Shown: one piece after another, positions 1 to 9,003 of the stretch
Layout: every line of letters begins with the position of its first letter
Numbering within the stretch: the first letter of the stretch is position 1
Assembly: GCF_001522585.2 (NCBI RefSeq)
Contig: NZ_CP013372.1
Location: 2,418,001-2,482,000 of the forward strand
Length of the DNA: 64,000 bases
DNA from: Burkholderia sp. NRF60-BP8
Lineage (GTDB): Bacteria > Pseudomonadota > Gammaproteobacteria > Burkholderiales > Burkholderiaceae
Direction of reading: 5' to 3'
Notes under the pieces: generated by a model
Told to the model about the DNA's origin: nothing
Databases searched by the model: none
What the model saw: only the letters and a program-made list of their open reading frames with translations
Translations under genes and position numbers: made by a program

Positions 1-556
1 GCATCTCCGCGAACACCTGCTCCATGTCGTTCGCGAGCCACGTGCGCAGCTTCAGCGCCTGCGCGGCGCTCGGCGCCTCGTTCGGCGCGAGGCCCAGCGC
101 CGCGACCTGCTTCGCGAACGCCTGCGAGCTGACCACCGCGCGGTTGAACCACGTACCGATGCCGTCCTCGATGTGCGCGGGCAGCACGACGTCGCACACG
201 CCGGCTTGCGCGTCGAGCACCTGCAGGTTCGCCGGCGTGCCGACGACCGGATAGACGTCGTAGCGGAACGACGCACCGCGGTCCTGCGGATCGATGCGCG
301 CGTCCCACCACATGAATTTCTGAATCGGCGCCTGATCGGTCGGCGCATCGCCCTGCGTGTCGGCGGCCGGGCCGTCGAACGTCAGGCGATTGGGCAGCCA
401 GCTGTCCGGCGCACGCGTCTTGCCGTCGGCCGACCAGAAGCCGGGCGTGCGCCGGATCGCGAAGCCGAGGAAATCGGACCGCGACGCCGCATCGGGCCAG
501 TCGAAAGCCAGCAGGACCAGGGTGGGGGAAAGATAGCTGCGCACGCTGACGGTCAT
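1..556 (-). CDS. Phospholipase D-like protein, N-terminal part (runs off window)
   Basis: Reading on the minus strand, an ATG at 556 opens a frame that continues past the left edge, so only the first 185 or so residues are seen. The visible part has no signal peptide. Stretches such as SWLPNRLTFDGPA, KFMWWDARID and WFNRAVVSSQAF resemble, from memory, the N-terminal region of bacterial phospholipase D-like proteins, whose HKD catalytic motifs would lie further on, outside the window. It follows a DeoR regulator on the same strand with a gap of about 100 bases, so the two could be co-transcribed. The family call is recognition from memory and is unproven because no catalytic motif is visible. 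Confidence 0.5.
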   Translation of the reverse strand, partial: MTVSVRSYLSPTLVLLAFDWPDAASRSDFLGFAIRRTPGFWSADGKTRAPDSWLPNRLTFDGPAADTQGDAPTDQAPIQKFMWWDARIDPQDRGASFRYDVYPVVGTPANLQVLDAQAGVCDVVLPAHIEDGIGTWFNRAVVSSQAFAKQVAALGLAPNEAPSAAQALKLRTWLANDMEQVFAEM

Positions 557-661
557 TCGTTGCTCCCTGGCCCGGCGGCCGGTCGAGATGAATGGGTCAG
601 TCTTGACGACGGTTCTTCCCGGACGATGACCGTTCGATGAACCTTGTATGTCGGACGCGCG

Positions 662-1420
662 TCAGTCGCACACGAGCAGCTCGATCCCGCGCGCCGTCAG
701 CGCGCGCCGCACGGCCTTGTCGGGCGCGCGCTCGGTCACCAGATAGCGGGCGGCGGCCGCGCCGTTGATCCGCACCGGCGTCACGCGGCCGAATTTCGAA
801 TGGTCGGCGACGATGATCGCCGTGCCCGCCGCCGCGATCATCCGGCTGCGCACTTCGGCCGCGAGCCGGGAGTAGTCGGTGCACTCGCCGTCGGGCGTGA
901 TGCCGCCGGCGCCGACGAACGCGAAATCGACGTGGTATTGCGCGAGCTGGTGAATCGTGTCGAGACCGAACGTGGCATCCTCGTCGTCGGACAGCTCGCC
1001 GCCGAGCAGCGTCACGCGGTTGCCGTTGCGCCGCGCGAGCACGAACGCGGTGCGCCAGTCGTTCGTGTAGATCGACAGCCGGTGCCGGTCGGCGAGCGCC
1101 AGCGCGACCGCATGCGGCGTGCTGCCCGAATCGATCAGCACCGAGGCATCGTCGGGCACGAATTCGGCCGCGCGCCGCCCGATCGTGCGCTTCGCGTCGG
1201 CGTTCGCGGCTTCGCGCTCGGACAGGCTCGGCTCGCGGCGATCCGCGGCCAGCGCGCCGCCATGCGTCATCACGAGCAGGCCGCGTGCGGCCAGCGCGTT
1301 CAGGTCGCGCCGCACGGTTTCGCGCGAGACGTCGAGCGAGCGCACGAGTTCCGCGACCGACAACGCGCCCGACCGTCCGAGCTCCGACAGAATGTATTGA
1401 TGACGTTGTTCCGCCAGCAT
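662..1420 (-). CDS. DeoR/GlpR-family transcriptional regulator
   Basis: A 252-residue protein of usual DeoR-family length. Residues about 1-55 form the winged helix-turn-helix, with the family pattern LSVAELVRSLDVSRETVRRD. The rest is the sugar-phosphate-sensing DeoRC domain, with the typical LIDSGSTPHAVA and FVGAGGITPDG loops. Such proteins repress sugar or polyol catabolic genes and release DNA when they bind a phosphorylated intermediate. The only gene on the same strand nearby is the phospholipase D-like gene downstream; no sugar operon adjoins it in this window, so the target cannot be named. Confidence 0.9.
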   Translation of the reverse strand: MLAEQRHQYILSELGRSGALSVAELVRSLDVSRETVRRDLNALAARGLLVMTHGGALAADRREPSLSEREAANADAKRTIGRRAAEFVPDDASVLIDSGSTPHAVALALADRHRLSIYTNDWRTAFVLARRNGNRVTLLGGELSDDEDATFGLDTIHQLAQYHVDFAFVGAGGITPDGECTDYSRLAAEVRSRMIAAAGTAIIVADHSKFGRVTPVRINGAAAARYLVTERAPDKAVRRALTARGIELLVCD

Positions 1421-1638
1421 CGCGTGTACGCCCGAGGCGACTGGTAATGGGTAAGCCGGCCATTGTATTACGGACGTTTGACGACCATTTGACCGCGCCG
1501 GGAAACGTGGCCGGGCGGCGGCCCGGCGCGTTTCCCGAAAGCGAAATTCTGTATTGCCGGGCGCGCGCGAATCCGCGCGGCGCCGGTTGCTACACTTTGC
1601 GCTTCGCCGAACGAACGACCGACAAAGGGGCTCGCGCC

Positions 1639-1824
1639 ATGTATCGCAAAGGCAGTGTGATCGAAATCCAGTTCCCGCCGGAACGCCTCAACGACGCGGC
1701 AGGCGATCCGTACTGGATCGACCTGACGCTCGACGAAGCGCGCCGGCTCTACGAACAGCTCGCCGCGCGCTTCGCGACCGACGCGCGCGCCAACCAGCCG
1801 CTCGACACGTTCTCGATCGACTGA
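1639..1824 (+). CDS. Small conserved-looking hypothetical protein (61 aa)
   Basis: A 61-residue ORF with ATG at 1639, preceded by AAGGGG at a workable distance for ribosome binding. The product is acidic and soluble, begins MYRKGSVIEIQFPPERL and has a helical C-terminal half (LDEARRLYEQLAARFATDAR). There is no membrane segment, signal peptide or cysteine motif. Codon use is like that of its neighbours. No function is recognised. It lies divergently from the DeoR gene and about 200 bases before the DMT transporter. Confidence 0.6.
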   Translation: MYRKGSVIEIQFPPERLNDAAGDPYWIDLTLDEARRLYEQLAARFATDARANQPLDTFSID

Positions 1825-2024
1825 CCGTCGCCGCGGCGCGCCCCGTCCGCGCCGCGCCGTGCGGCGGGCGCTCGTCCCCGCCGCCCCGCGCACCGGCGCG
1901 ATGGCCGCCGGCACGATCGCACGCCGCGCGGCACGAGTGCAGGATTCGACAAGACGCCGGCGCCGCTTCGACCGATACTGGCCGACTTTCCGGTTCCGTC
2001 CGGCCGCCTCGCGGCCCGTCATGC

Positions 2025-2894
2025 ATGCTTACCTCGATCGTCGCCGCCGCTTTCGTCGCGCTCTGGTCCACCGGCTTCATCGTTGCCCGGGCGATCAAGC
2101 CTTACGCCGATCCGAACCTGTTCCTGCTCGCGCGCTTCGCCGGCACGGCCGCGCTGTTCGGCGTGGTGGCGCTCGTCGCGCGCGCGCCGTGGCCGGCCCG
2201 CCGCGAATGGCCGCGCCACCTGATCGCCGGGGCGCTGCTGCAAGGCGTCTATCTCGGTGCGAGCTACTGGGCCGTCGCGCAGGGACTGAATGCGGGCGTG
2301 ATGGCGCTGCTCGGCGCGCTGCAGCCGCTTGCCACCGCCGTGCTCGCGGTCCCGCTGTTCAACGAACGCCTGCCCGCACGCGGCTGGCTCGGGATGGCGC
2401 TCGGGCTGGCCGGCGTCGCGCTCGTGCTCGCGCCGAAAGTCACGGGCGGCGTCGCGCCGCCGCCGGGCGCGGCGCCCGCGTGGCTCGTCGTCACCGTGTC
2501 GGTTCTGGCGGTCGGCTCGATCACCGCCGGCTCGCTGTACCAGAAAGGCAAGCTCGCGCAAAGCGATCTGCGCACGGCGGTCGCCGTGCAGAACTTCGGC
2601 GCGGCGCTCGTCGCGGCCGTCTTCGTCGTGCTGCTCCACGAAACCCGCTGGATCGGCGCGCCGGCGCTGTGGATATCGCTCGTGTGGGGCGTCGTGTTCC
2701 TGTCCGGCGGCGCGGTCACGATGCTGATGTGGATGCTGCGGCGCGGCAATGCGGCGCGCGCGACGTCGCTGCTGTTTCTCGCGCCGCCGCTGGCCGCGCT
2801 GCAGGGTTACGGGCTGTTCGGCGAAACGCTCGCGACGATCCAGCTCGCCGGCTTCGCGCTCGCGCTGCTGGGCGTCGTGCTCGCGCGGCGCTGA
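2025..2894 (+). CDS. EamA/DMT-family transporter
   Basis: A 289-residue inner-membrane protein with about ten hydrophobic segments arranged as two five-helix EamA repeats, the usual build and length of the drug/metabolite transporter family (RhaT/YdcZ type exporters). The start chosen is ATG 2025 (MLTSIVAAAF), which places the first membrane segment at the N-terminus; the open frame runs further upstream but that extension is arginine-rich and implausible. The pattern GVMALLGALQPLATAVLAVP is typical of the first EamA domain. The substrate cannot be told from sequence. It stands alone, about 190 bases before nadE on the same strand. Confidence 0.85.
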   Translation: MLTSIVAAAFVALWSTGFIVARAIKPYADPNLFLLARFAGTAALFGVVALVARAPWPARREWPRHLIAGALLQGVYLGASYWAVAQGLNAGVMALLGALQPLATAVLAVPLFNERLPARGWLGMALGLAGVALVLAPKVTGGVAPPPGAAPAWLVVTVSVLAVGSITAGSLYQKGKLAQSDLRTAVAVQNFGAALVAAVFVVLLHETRWIGAPALWISLVWGVVFLSGGAVTMLMWMLRRGNAARATSLLFLAPPLAALQGYGLFGETLATIQLAGFALALLGVVLARR

Positions 2895-3084
2895 CCTGGC
2901 CATCGGGCGCCGCCCGGACGCCCTTCGCGCCGCCTCCTGCACCCGCCCGGCGCACCGCGCACCACGGCGATGCGGCGCGTCTCGCCGAAGCAACGCGAAA
3001 CCGCCGGATCGCAGGCCCGGCGCGGCGGCACGCCGCGATTGCGCTTATGATGTGCGCCTTGCATTTCGTTCCGGAACTTCACTC

Positions 3085-3951
3085 ATGACATCCGCCGATT
3101 ACGCCAGCCGCCAACGCGCGATCATTGCCGAACTGAACGTCGCCCCGCACTTCGACGCCGAAGCCGAAATCGCTCGCCGCGTCGATTTCCTCGCGCAGTA
3201 CCTTCGTTCGACCGGCCTGCGGACCTACGTGCTCGGCATCAGCGGCGGCGTGGATTCGTCGACGGCCGGCCGGCTTGCGCAACTGTCGGTCGAGCGCCTG
3301 CGCGCCGAAGGCTACGATGCGCGCTTCATCGCGATGCGCTTGCCGAACGGCGTGCAAAACGACGAAGAGGACGCGCAGCGTGCGCTCGCGTTCGTGCGCG
3401 CGGACGAGGTATTGACGGTCGACGTGAAGCCGGCCGCCGATGCGATGCTCCGTTCGCTGGTCGCGTCCGGCCACGCGTTCGAAACCCCCGCGCAGCAGGA
3501 TTTCGTGCACGGCAACATCAAGGCGCGCGAGCGCATGATCGCGCAGTACGCGGTGGCCGGCGCGCGGCGCGGCATCGTGATCGGCACCGACCACGCGGCC
3601 GAATCGCTGATGGGTTTCTTCACGAAGTTCGGCGACGGCGGCGCGGACATCCTGCCGCTCGCGGGCCTGAGCAAGCGTCGCGTGCGCGGGGTGGCGCGCG
3701 CGCTCGGCGGCGACGAGCTGATCGTGATGAAGGTGCCGACGGCCGACCTCGAGGAGCTGCGCCCGCTGCGCCCCGACGAGCACGCGTATGGCGTGACCTA
3801 CGACGAGATCGACGATTTCCTCGAAGGCAAGCCGGTCGCCGACCGCGTCTACGAAACGGTGCTGCGCTTCTACGACGGCTCGCGCCACAAGCGCGCACTG
3901 CCGTACACGATGTTCGACTGGCCGACCGCGCAACCCGGCCACTGCGGCTGA
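3085..3951 (+). CDS. nadE: NAD(+) synthase, ammonia-dependent
   Basis: A 288-residue cytoplasmic enzyme of the short NadE type (E. coli NadE has 275). It amidates nicotinic acid adenine dinucleotide with ATP and ammonia, the last step of NAD synthesis. The N-type ATP pyrophosphatase loop SGGVDSS is at residues 53-59, and the family patterns GTDHAAESLMGFFTKFGDGG and LPLAGLSKRRVR follow. No glutaminase domain is attached, so ammonia must be used directly. The start ATG 3085 follows ACTTCACTC with no strong ribosome site, but alignment to the family length supports it. It is convergent with the S10 peptidase. Confidence 0.93.
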   Translation: MTSADYASRQRAIIAELNVAPHFDAEAEIARRVDFLAQYLRSTGLRTYVLGISGGVDSSTAGRLAQLSVERLRAEGYDARFIAMRLPNGVQNDEEDAQRALAFVRADEVLTVDVKPAADAMLRSLVASGHAFETPAQQDFVHGNIKARERMIAQYAVAGARRGIVIGTDHAAESLMGFFTKFGDGGADILPLAGLSKRRVRGVARALGGDELIVMKVPTADLEELRPLRPDEHAYGVTYDEIDDFLEGKPVADRVYETVLRFYDGSRHKRALPYTMFDWPTAQPGHCG

Positions 3952-4021
3952 TCGACGGCGCGGCGCCACTGCGCCGCGCAAACCCGAACGGTTCCGCGCG
4001 GCACGGGCGCGACCGGCAGCG

Positions 4022-5698
4022 CTACGCGTTGCCGCCCGTCTTCTTCGCCTGCAGCGCACGAATCCGCATCCGCGCGCCCGTATCGCTGACCGTCGCGTCG
4101 TACATCGTCGCGAGATCGCGTTTGAGCGCGGTACGCGAGCCGCCGTCGAGATACACCATGTGCCCCGACGGATAGAACCGCGCGGACAGGTTCTGCCGCA
4201 CCTTCTGGTCCTCCAGCGGCATCTGCTGCAGATCGATCACGGTCTGGTAGAACGGCGTGACGAAGTCGTAGAGGCCATTCGCCGACAGCACCTTCAGGTC
4301 GACGTTCAGCGCCATCACCGCGGCGAGGTCGCCGGCCGTGTAGAGGATCACGTTCCCCTTCGCGTCGATGCCCTGCTGTGCGCCGGTCGGGTCGACGTGG
4401 CTGAAGTCCCAGTTCCGGAACGCCTGGTCGTTCAGATCCGTGAACGCGGAATTCGACGTGAACTTCAACTGCTCGTTCAGGTAACTGTTCCACATCGCCG
4501 TATAGACGCCCGTCACGGCCGTCATCGTCGGATCGTTGCCGCCCGAATTCGGGTCGATCTTGCCGGCGATGCCCGACGAGATCCCGGTCACGCGGCCGTC
4601 GTACGAACCGAGCGCGAGCCCCTGCGCATGCAGCAGCGTCGTCAGGAACAGCGAGTTGCCGCGCGTGTCGTAGCCCGCGATATCGAGGCCCCACGATTGC
4701 AGCGTCGCCGTATCGATGCCCGTGTATTGCGACAGCTTCTGCACGGTGGCCGGGTTCGCGTGCGGCGCCGCGCGCAGCGCGGCCAGGTAGTCGGTGCGCG
4801 CGAACTGCGCGACTTCCTCGACGAACGCGCCGAGATCGCTCGGCGGCGGCGTGATGCCGAGTTTCTTGTGATACCACGCGTCGGCCGCGGCGGTCGGCAG
4901 CGCGCCGACCGGGTTGCCGGCCTGCCGGTAATCGAGGATCGACGATTGCAGCGTGACGCCGTTCAGGTCGACGCCATCCTCGTGCAGCTTGTACGCGAGC
5001 ACGCAGCTGCGCGCGGTGCCGTACGATTCGCCGAACAGGTATTTCGGCGAGTTCCAGCGGTTGTTCTTCGTCAGGTAGCGCTTGATGAACTGCTTCAGCG
5101 AATCCGCATCCTGGTCGACGCCCCAGAAATCGCGATTCTTGTGCGGCGCGACGGCCGCCGAATAGCCGGTGCCGACCGGGTTGATGAACACCAGGTCACT
5201 ATGGTCGATCATGCTGTCCGGGTTGTCTTCGATCTGGTACGGCGCGGGCGGCGTGAAACCCGGCATCGACGTCTTGATGCGCTTCGGCGCGAACGAGCCG
5301 AGCAACACGAACACCGACGACGAACCGGGCCCGCCGTTATAGAAGAACGTCACGGGCCGCGTTTCTTCCTTCGCGCCGTCGGCCGTGAACGCGACGTAGA
5401 AGATCTTCGCGGCCGGCTGCGAACTGCTCGGATCGACCGTCACGAGATGGCCGACCGTCGCCGTGTACGCGATGCGCTTGCCGTCGATCAGGATCGTGTG
5501 GTGCGTGATCGCGGCCGCCTCGGTCGTGTCGGTCACCGAGTCGTCCGGGCCGTTGCCGTATGCGACCGGATCGAAGAACGGCTGGTCGCGGCCGTGGCTC
5601 AGCGCGACCGGGTTGATGGTCGGCGGCACGCCATGCGAATTGTGGTCGCCGTGATGCAGCGGATACACGCCGCCGGAAGATGCGGAATCGATGCCCAT
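4022..5698 (-). CDS. S10-family serine carboxypeptidase-like peptidase
   Basis: A 558-residue protein with the S10 serine carboxypeptidase fold. The oxyanion-hole region FFYNGGPGSSS lies at about 119-128, the nucleophile is Ser225 in GESYG, and the C-terminal part carries the catalytic Asp (GLYDFVTPF) and His (PSGHMVYLDGG). No obvious signal peptide is seen at the chosen start, which has an AGGAG ribosome site 7 bases upstream; export is therefore uncertain. It lies downstream of the S53 peptidase on the same strand, with a terminator-like hairpin in the 73-base gap, so the two may share a transcript only by read-through. Confidence 0.88.
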   Translation of the reverse strand: MGIDSASSGGVYPLHHGDHNSHGVPPTINPVALSHGRDQPFFDPVAYGNGPDDSVTDTTEAAAITHHTILIDGKRIAYTATVGHLVTVDPSSSQPAAKIFYVAFTADGAKEETRPVTFFYNGGPGSSSVFVLLGSFAPKRIKTSMPGFTPPAPYQIEDNPDSMIDHSDLVFINPVGTGYSAAVAPHKNRDFWGVDQDADSLKQFIKRYLTKNNRWNSPKYLFGESYGTARSCVLAYKLHEDGVDLNGVTLQSSILDYRQAGNPVGALPTAAADAWYHKKLGITPPPSDLGAFVEEVAQFARTDYLAALRAAPHANPATVQKLSQYTGIDTATLQSWGLDIAGYDTRGNSLFLTTLLHAQGLALGSYDGRVTGISSGIAGKIDPNSGGNDPTMTAVTGVYTAMWNSYLNEQLKFTSNSAFTDLNDQAFRNWDFSHVDPTGAQQGIDAKGNVILYTAGDLAAVMALNVDLKVLSANGLYDFVTPFYQTVIDLQQMPLEDQKVRQNLSARFYPSGHMVYLDGGSRTALKRDLATMYDATVSDTGARMRIRALQAKKTGGNA

Positions 5699-5717
5699 CG
5701 TGCTGCTCCTGGAGGTG

Positions 5718-5749
5718 AAAAAAGACGCGGGCAGACCACCCGCGTCGAA
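5718..5749 (-). terminator. Intrinsic terminator or attenuator between the two peptidase genes
   Basis: On the minus strand GACGCGGG and CCCGCGTC form an 8-base-pair GC stem with a 7-base loop, followed at once by six Ts. It sits after the S53 peptidase stop and ends only a few bases before the S10 ribosome-binding site, so it would also control read-through into the S10 gene. Confidence 0.75.
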
Positions 5750-5771
5750 CCGAAAGACCTGCGCCGGCGCG

Positions 5772-7361
5772 TCAGCTCGACGGCTTGCGCGCGAGGATCG
5801 CGGCGAGCTGCGCGCCGTTCGGGCTGCCGAGGCCCGTGCACGCGTCCCAGCCCGACGCGGCCGCATACGTGCCGTTCGATCCTTTCGTGATGTCGCGCAG
5901 CGCGCCCGGGTTCTTGTACAGGGTCGGATTGATCCAGCCGGCGGACGTGCCGGCCGCCGCGTTGATTCGTGCGATCAGCGCGGCCCACAACGGCGCGACC
6001 GCGCTCGTGCCGCCCATCACCGCCGGGGTGCCGGCGATCGACACCTCGTAGCCCGTCTGCGGCGACGCGTCGCCGGCCACGTCCGGCACGCCGCGCTTGG
6101 CAAGCGGCGTGCTGCTGCCGTCGGCGTGCGCAACCGAGAGCCCCTGCTGCCATGCCGGCAGGTCGAACAGCGAACTGACGCCGCCGCCGCCCGCACCGCC
6201 GCCGGACGCCTCGTCGTTCCACGCGACTTCGCTGCGAATGCCCTGCCCGGGCAGCGCGTCGAGCTGCGTGCCGCCGCAGCCGAGCACGTACGGGCTCGAC
6301 GCGGGGAAATCGACGTGATCGGCGCCATCCTGCAGCCCGTCGCCCGAGCCGCTGTCGCCCGACGCCGCACAGACGGTGATCCCCTGCGCGGCGGCCGCCT
6401 GCAGCACGCGGTTGAACGCGTGTGCCGACTGCGCCTGCCAGATCGCTTCCGGGCCGCCCCAACTGATCGAGATCACGGAAGGCCGGTTGGTCTTGTCGGT
6501 GACGGCCGCGTTGACGGCCTGGATGAAGCCCGCGTCGCTGTTCGGCGCGAAGTACACCGCGAGCTTCGCGGCCGGTGCGATCGCGCCGGCGATTTCGATG
6601 TCGAGCGCGACTTCGCCGTCCGGGCCGTTCGGCTCGCCGGTCGGCGCGTTGCGGCCGGTGCCGACGTTCACGTCGACGAGCGTCGGCGGCGTCGCGATCC
6701 CGAGCCCGCGGAAATACTGCTGGATGTCGGCCGCGCGATAGCCGCCGCCGAGCTCGACGATCGCGATGCATTGTCCGGCGCCGTCGCCGGCCGGGAAGTC
6801 GTACAGCGACGCAAGCTGGATCGGCGTGAACGTGACGGCCGCCGCGCCGCGCGCCGGCCTGAACGGCGGGCGGATCCGAAAGTGCGGCCGCGCCTGAGGA
6901 CGGCTGTCGAGGCCGAGCACGGCCGTCACCGCATCGCCGAGCTCGTCGGGCAGCGCGATCGGGCCCGACCGGCCGCGATACTGACCGATCGCCCGATGCT
7001 CGAAGCGCTCGAGCTTCACGCTGAACGCGGTTTCGAACTGCCGGATCGTGCCGGACAGCACGACGACGCTTTCAACCGGGTCGACGCGATCGACCGTCAG
7101 TTGATGACGATGCGCGAATTCCTCGGTCTTGCGGATATCGTCGGGATTGGCGGAGAAACGCTGCGCGAATGCATCGCGCGACAGCGGTTTTGCGTGCGCG
7201 TCGCCGGTGGCGAGCTGGTGAACCAATGCATCGAGTTGCCCTTCTTCCTGCCGCCGCAACATGATCGTGACGTGGATGCGTTCTGCCGGATCGCACTGGC
7301 CGAGACACTTGGACTCGGCGACGATCCGGGGTTCACGGTCGGCTTGAAGATGCCTTGCCAT
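5772..7361 (-). CDS. S53 (sedolisin/kumamolisin) serine peptidase, pro-form
   Basis: A 529-residue acid serine-carboxyl peptidase. Residues about 1-170 are the activation pro-domain (inhibitor-like, RFEHRAIGQYRG near its end). The catalytic domain follows, with the Glu/Asp pair in EVALDIEIAGAIAP, the oxyanion region SISWGGPE, and the nucleophile Ser about 453 in GGTSAVAPLWAAL. The C-terminal GWDACTGLGSPNG is the usual calcium-binding end. No classical signal peptide is visible, which is common for kumamolisin-like forms. The start ATG 7361 is chosen because GGAGGG lies 7 bases upstream; a start ten codons earlier is possible but lacks this. Upstream is a 14-bp tandem repeat. Confidence 0.92.
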   Translation of the reverse strand: MARHLQADREPRIVAESKCLGQCDPAERIHVTIMLRRQEEGQLDALVHQLATGDAHAKPLSRDAFAQRFSANPDDIRKTEEFAHRHQLTVDRVDPVESVVVLSGTIRQFETAFSVKLERFEHRAIGQYRGRSGPIALPDELGDAVTAVLGLDSRPQARPHFRIRPPFRPARGAAAVTFTPIQLASLYDFPAGDGAGQCIAIVELGGGYRAADIQQYFRGLGIATPPTLVDVNVGTGRNAPTGEPNGPDGEVALDIEIAGAIAPAAKLAVYFAPNSDAGFIQAVNAAVTDKTNRPSVISISWGGPEAIWQAQSAHAFNRVLQAAAAQGITVCAASGDSGSGDGLQDGADHVDFPASSPYVLGCGGTQLDALPGQGIRSEVAWNDEASGGGAGGGGVSSLFDLPAWQQGLSVAHADGSSTPLAKRGVPDVAGDASPQTGYEVSIAGTPAVMGGTSAVAPLWAALIARINAAAGTSAGWINPTLYKNPGALRDITKGSNGTYAAASGWDACTGLGSPNGAQLAAILARKPSS

Positions 7362-7721
7362 GTTCAGACCCTCCTTGGTACCGCGTTGCACGGAACAGCC
7401 AGGAAATCGGACATAGCCTGCGGAAGACGGTTCCGTTCGGTCAGTCGGTTTGCGACGGCGCGTTTGCGACGGCGCGTTTGCGACGGCGCGTGGGCGACGG
7501 CGCGTGGGCGACGGCGCGTGGGCGACGGCGCGTGGGCGACGGCGCGTTCGCGATCGCGCGAAGCTAGAGGAAGTTTAGAACAGTCAGACGATTTGCGCGC
7601 ACGCCCTTCTGCGGCAACGCGCACGAGCGCGGGCCGGCATCGCGCGCGGCCGGCGTCGATCGTCGCATGGCCGCCGCCACGTCGGTCGACCTGCGCGGCG
7701 GCCATGCAGCGAAGGCCACGC
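7362..7721. other. Gene-free stretch carrying a tandem repeat
   Basis: This 360-base gap between the minus-strand S53 peptidase and LysE genes contains the 14-bp tandem array described separately. The promoter of the S53 gene must lie in or next to the array. No convincing ORF is seen apart from repeat-driven open frames. Confidence 0.6.
7452..7560. repeat. 14-bp tandem repeat, seven copies plus a degenerate eighth
   Basis: Copies of GCGACGGCGCGTNN start at 7452, 7466, 7480, 7494, 7508, 7522 and 7536. The last two bases are TT in the first copies and GG in the later four, then TC; an eighth copy from 7550 has drifted. The copies are otherwise identical, which suggests recent slippage. It lies about 90 bases upstream of the S53 peptidase start. 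Confidence 0.95.
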
Positions 7722-8342
7722 TCAGTCCATCGACAGCCGCAGTGCGAAACCGATCAACGCCGCGGAAAAGGTCCAGCGCTGCACCGTCTGCGCCAGCGGA
7801 TGCGCGCGCATCCATGCCGCGATGCGCGACGCGCCGAACACGCATGCGAGGTCGAAGCACACGCCGGCCGCCACCAGCAACGCGCCGAGCTCGAACATCT
7901 GCCAGACGACCGGCCCGGTCTCGGGCCGCACGAACTGCGGCAGCAGCACCGAGCAGAACAGCAGCGCCTTCGGATTCAGCAGGTTGGTCAGCAGCCCCTT
8001 CACGAACGACTGCCGCAGTTCGCCCGCCGCCGCATCGCCGTCGCCGAGCGCGAACACCGGCGAGCGGAACACCTGGATCGCGACATACGCGAGATAGAGC
8101 GCGCCGCCGTAGCGGATCACCTCGTACAGCCACGGCGCGCTGCGGATCAGCGCCGCGACGCCGCACGCCGACAGCGTCACGTGCGCCGTGCGCGCGAGCG
8201 ACAGGCCGGCCGCCGCCGCCATCCCCGGCCGCACGCCGCGGCCGATGCTGGTCTGCAGCACGAGCGCCATGTCGGGCCCCGGCACCGCATAAATGGCCGC
8301 CAGCGCGGCAAGATAAATCAACAGCAAATGCGTGGAAATCAT
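7722..8342 (-). CDS. LysE/RhtB-family amino-acid exporter
   Basis: A 206-residue inner-membrane protein with about six hydrophobic segments, the usual size of the LysE/RhtB family. The family signature AVPGPDMALVLQTSIGRG is near the N-terminus and NLLNPKALLF in the middle. Such proteins export amino acids or derivatives such as threonine or homoserine lactone. The start ATG 8342 (MISTHLLL) is taken because it begins the first membrane segment; the longer open frame upstream is not membrane-like. It is divergent from an Lrp-type regulator, which probably controls it. Confidence 0.9.
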   Translation of the reverse strand: MISTHLLLIYLAALAAIYAVPGPDMALVLQTSIGRGVRPGMAAAAGLSLARTAHVTLSACGVAALIRSAPWLYEVIRYGGALYLAYVAIQVFRSPVFALGDGDAAAGELRQSFVKGLLTNLLNPKALLFCSVLLPQFVRPETGPVVWQMFELGALLVAAGVCFDLACVFGASRIAAWMRAHPLAQTVQRWTFSAALIGFALRLSMD

Positions 8343-8351
8343 GGTCTGCCC

Positions 8352-8387
8352 CGTCCTCCAATGACGATATGTTGCCGTTGAAGGACG
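8352..8387. promoter_or_regulatory. Inverted repeat between lysE-like and lrp-like genes
   Basis: CGTCCTCCAA (8352-8361) and TTGAAGGACG (8378-8387) are inverted copies with one mismatch, 16 bases apart, just upstream of the LysE start and in the divergent control region. It is a plausible operator for the neighbouring Lrp-family regulator, by position only. Confidence 0.45.
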
Positions 8388-8475
8388 AGGGATTACTGGC
8401 CATTTTTGGCGACGAAGTGGCGATCGGTAGGGGAATCCGCCACAATCCATGGATCGAAACAAGGATTCCGCCAAT

Positions 8476-8940
8476 ATGATCGACCTCGACAAAACCGACC
8501 GCGCGATCCTCGCTGCGGTGCAACGCGACGGCCGCCTGCCGATCGCGCGGCTCGCCGAATCCGTCGGGCTGTCCGAGACGCCTTGCGCTCGTCGCCTGAA
8601 ACGCCTCGAAACCGACGGCTACATCGAACGCTACCGCGCGCAGCTATCGCGCCAGGCGCTCGGCTTCGGCGTGGTCGCGTTCGTGCTCGTGCGGTTCGCG
8701 ACGCACGACCGCAAGGTCGCCGACCGGTTCGAACGGGAAGTGCTCGGCATCGAGCGGATCCTGGCCTGCCACAACGTCGCGGGCACGGCCGACTACCTGC
8801 TGCAGGTGGTCGCGCGCGACCTCGACGACTACGGCACGTTCCTGCGCGATTCGCTGCGGATGCTGCCGGGCGTGACGTCGATCGAGTCGGCGCTGTCGCT
8901 GCGCGAGGTGAAGCACGACGCGGGGTTGCCGGTGCCCTGA
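8476..8940 (+). CDS. Lrp/AsnC-family transcriptional regulator
   Basis: A protein of about 154 residues. The N-terminal winged helix-turn-helix (LDKTDRAILAAVQRDGR onward, with LAESVGLSETPCARRLKRLE) is followed by the RAM ligand-binding domain, in which VAGTADYLLQVVARDLDDY is the usual core. Lrp-type proteins bind an amino acid and act as octamers. ATG 8476 has AAGGA 10 bases upstream; an in-frame ATG at 8449 would add nine residues and is the alternative. It is divergent from the LysE exporter, the common arrangement in which the regulator controls the exporter in response to its substrate. Confidence 0.9.
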   Translation: MIDLDKTDRAILAAVQRDGRLPIARLAESVGLSETPCARRLKRLETDGYIERYRAQLSRQALGFGVVAFVLVRFATHDRKVADRFEREVLGIERILACHNVAGTADYLLQVVARDLDDYGTFLRDSLRMLPGVTSIESALSLREVKHDAGLPVP

Positions 8941-9003
8941 CGCGCGCCGGAGCGGCGGCCTGCCCCGGTGTAACGCTCGTTCACACTGTTGGCGGCACCG
9001 CCG

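Noticed and set aside
3956..3985. Terminator for nadE
   Set aside because: GCGCGGCG/CGCCGCGC can pair but no T-run follows, so it is not a clear intrinsic terminator.
7452..7560. CRISPR array
   Set aside because: Units are 14 bases, directly joined and without unique spacers.
4160..8381. Very long plus-strand frames opposite the two peptidase genes
   Set aside because: High third-position GC keeps antisense frames open; their products are Arg/Asp-rich with no family likeness.
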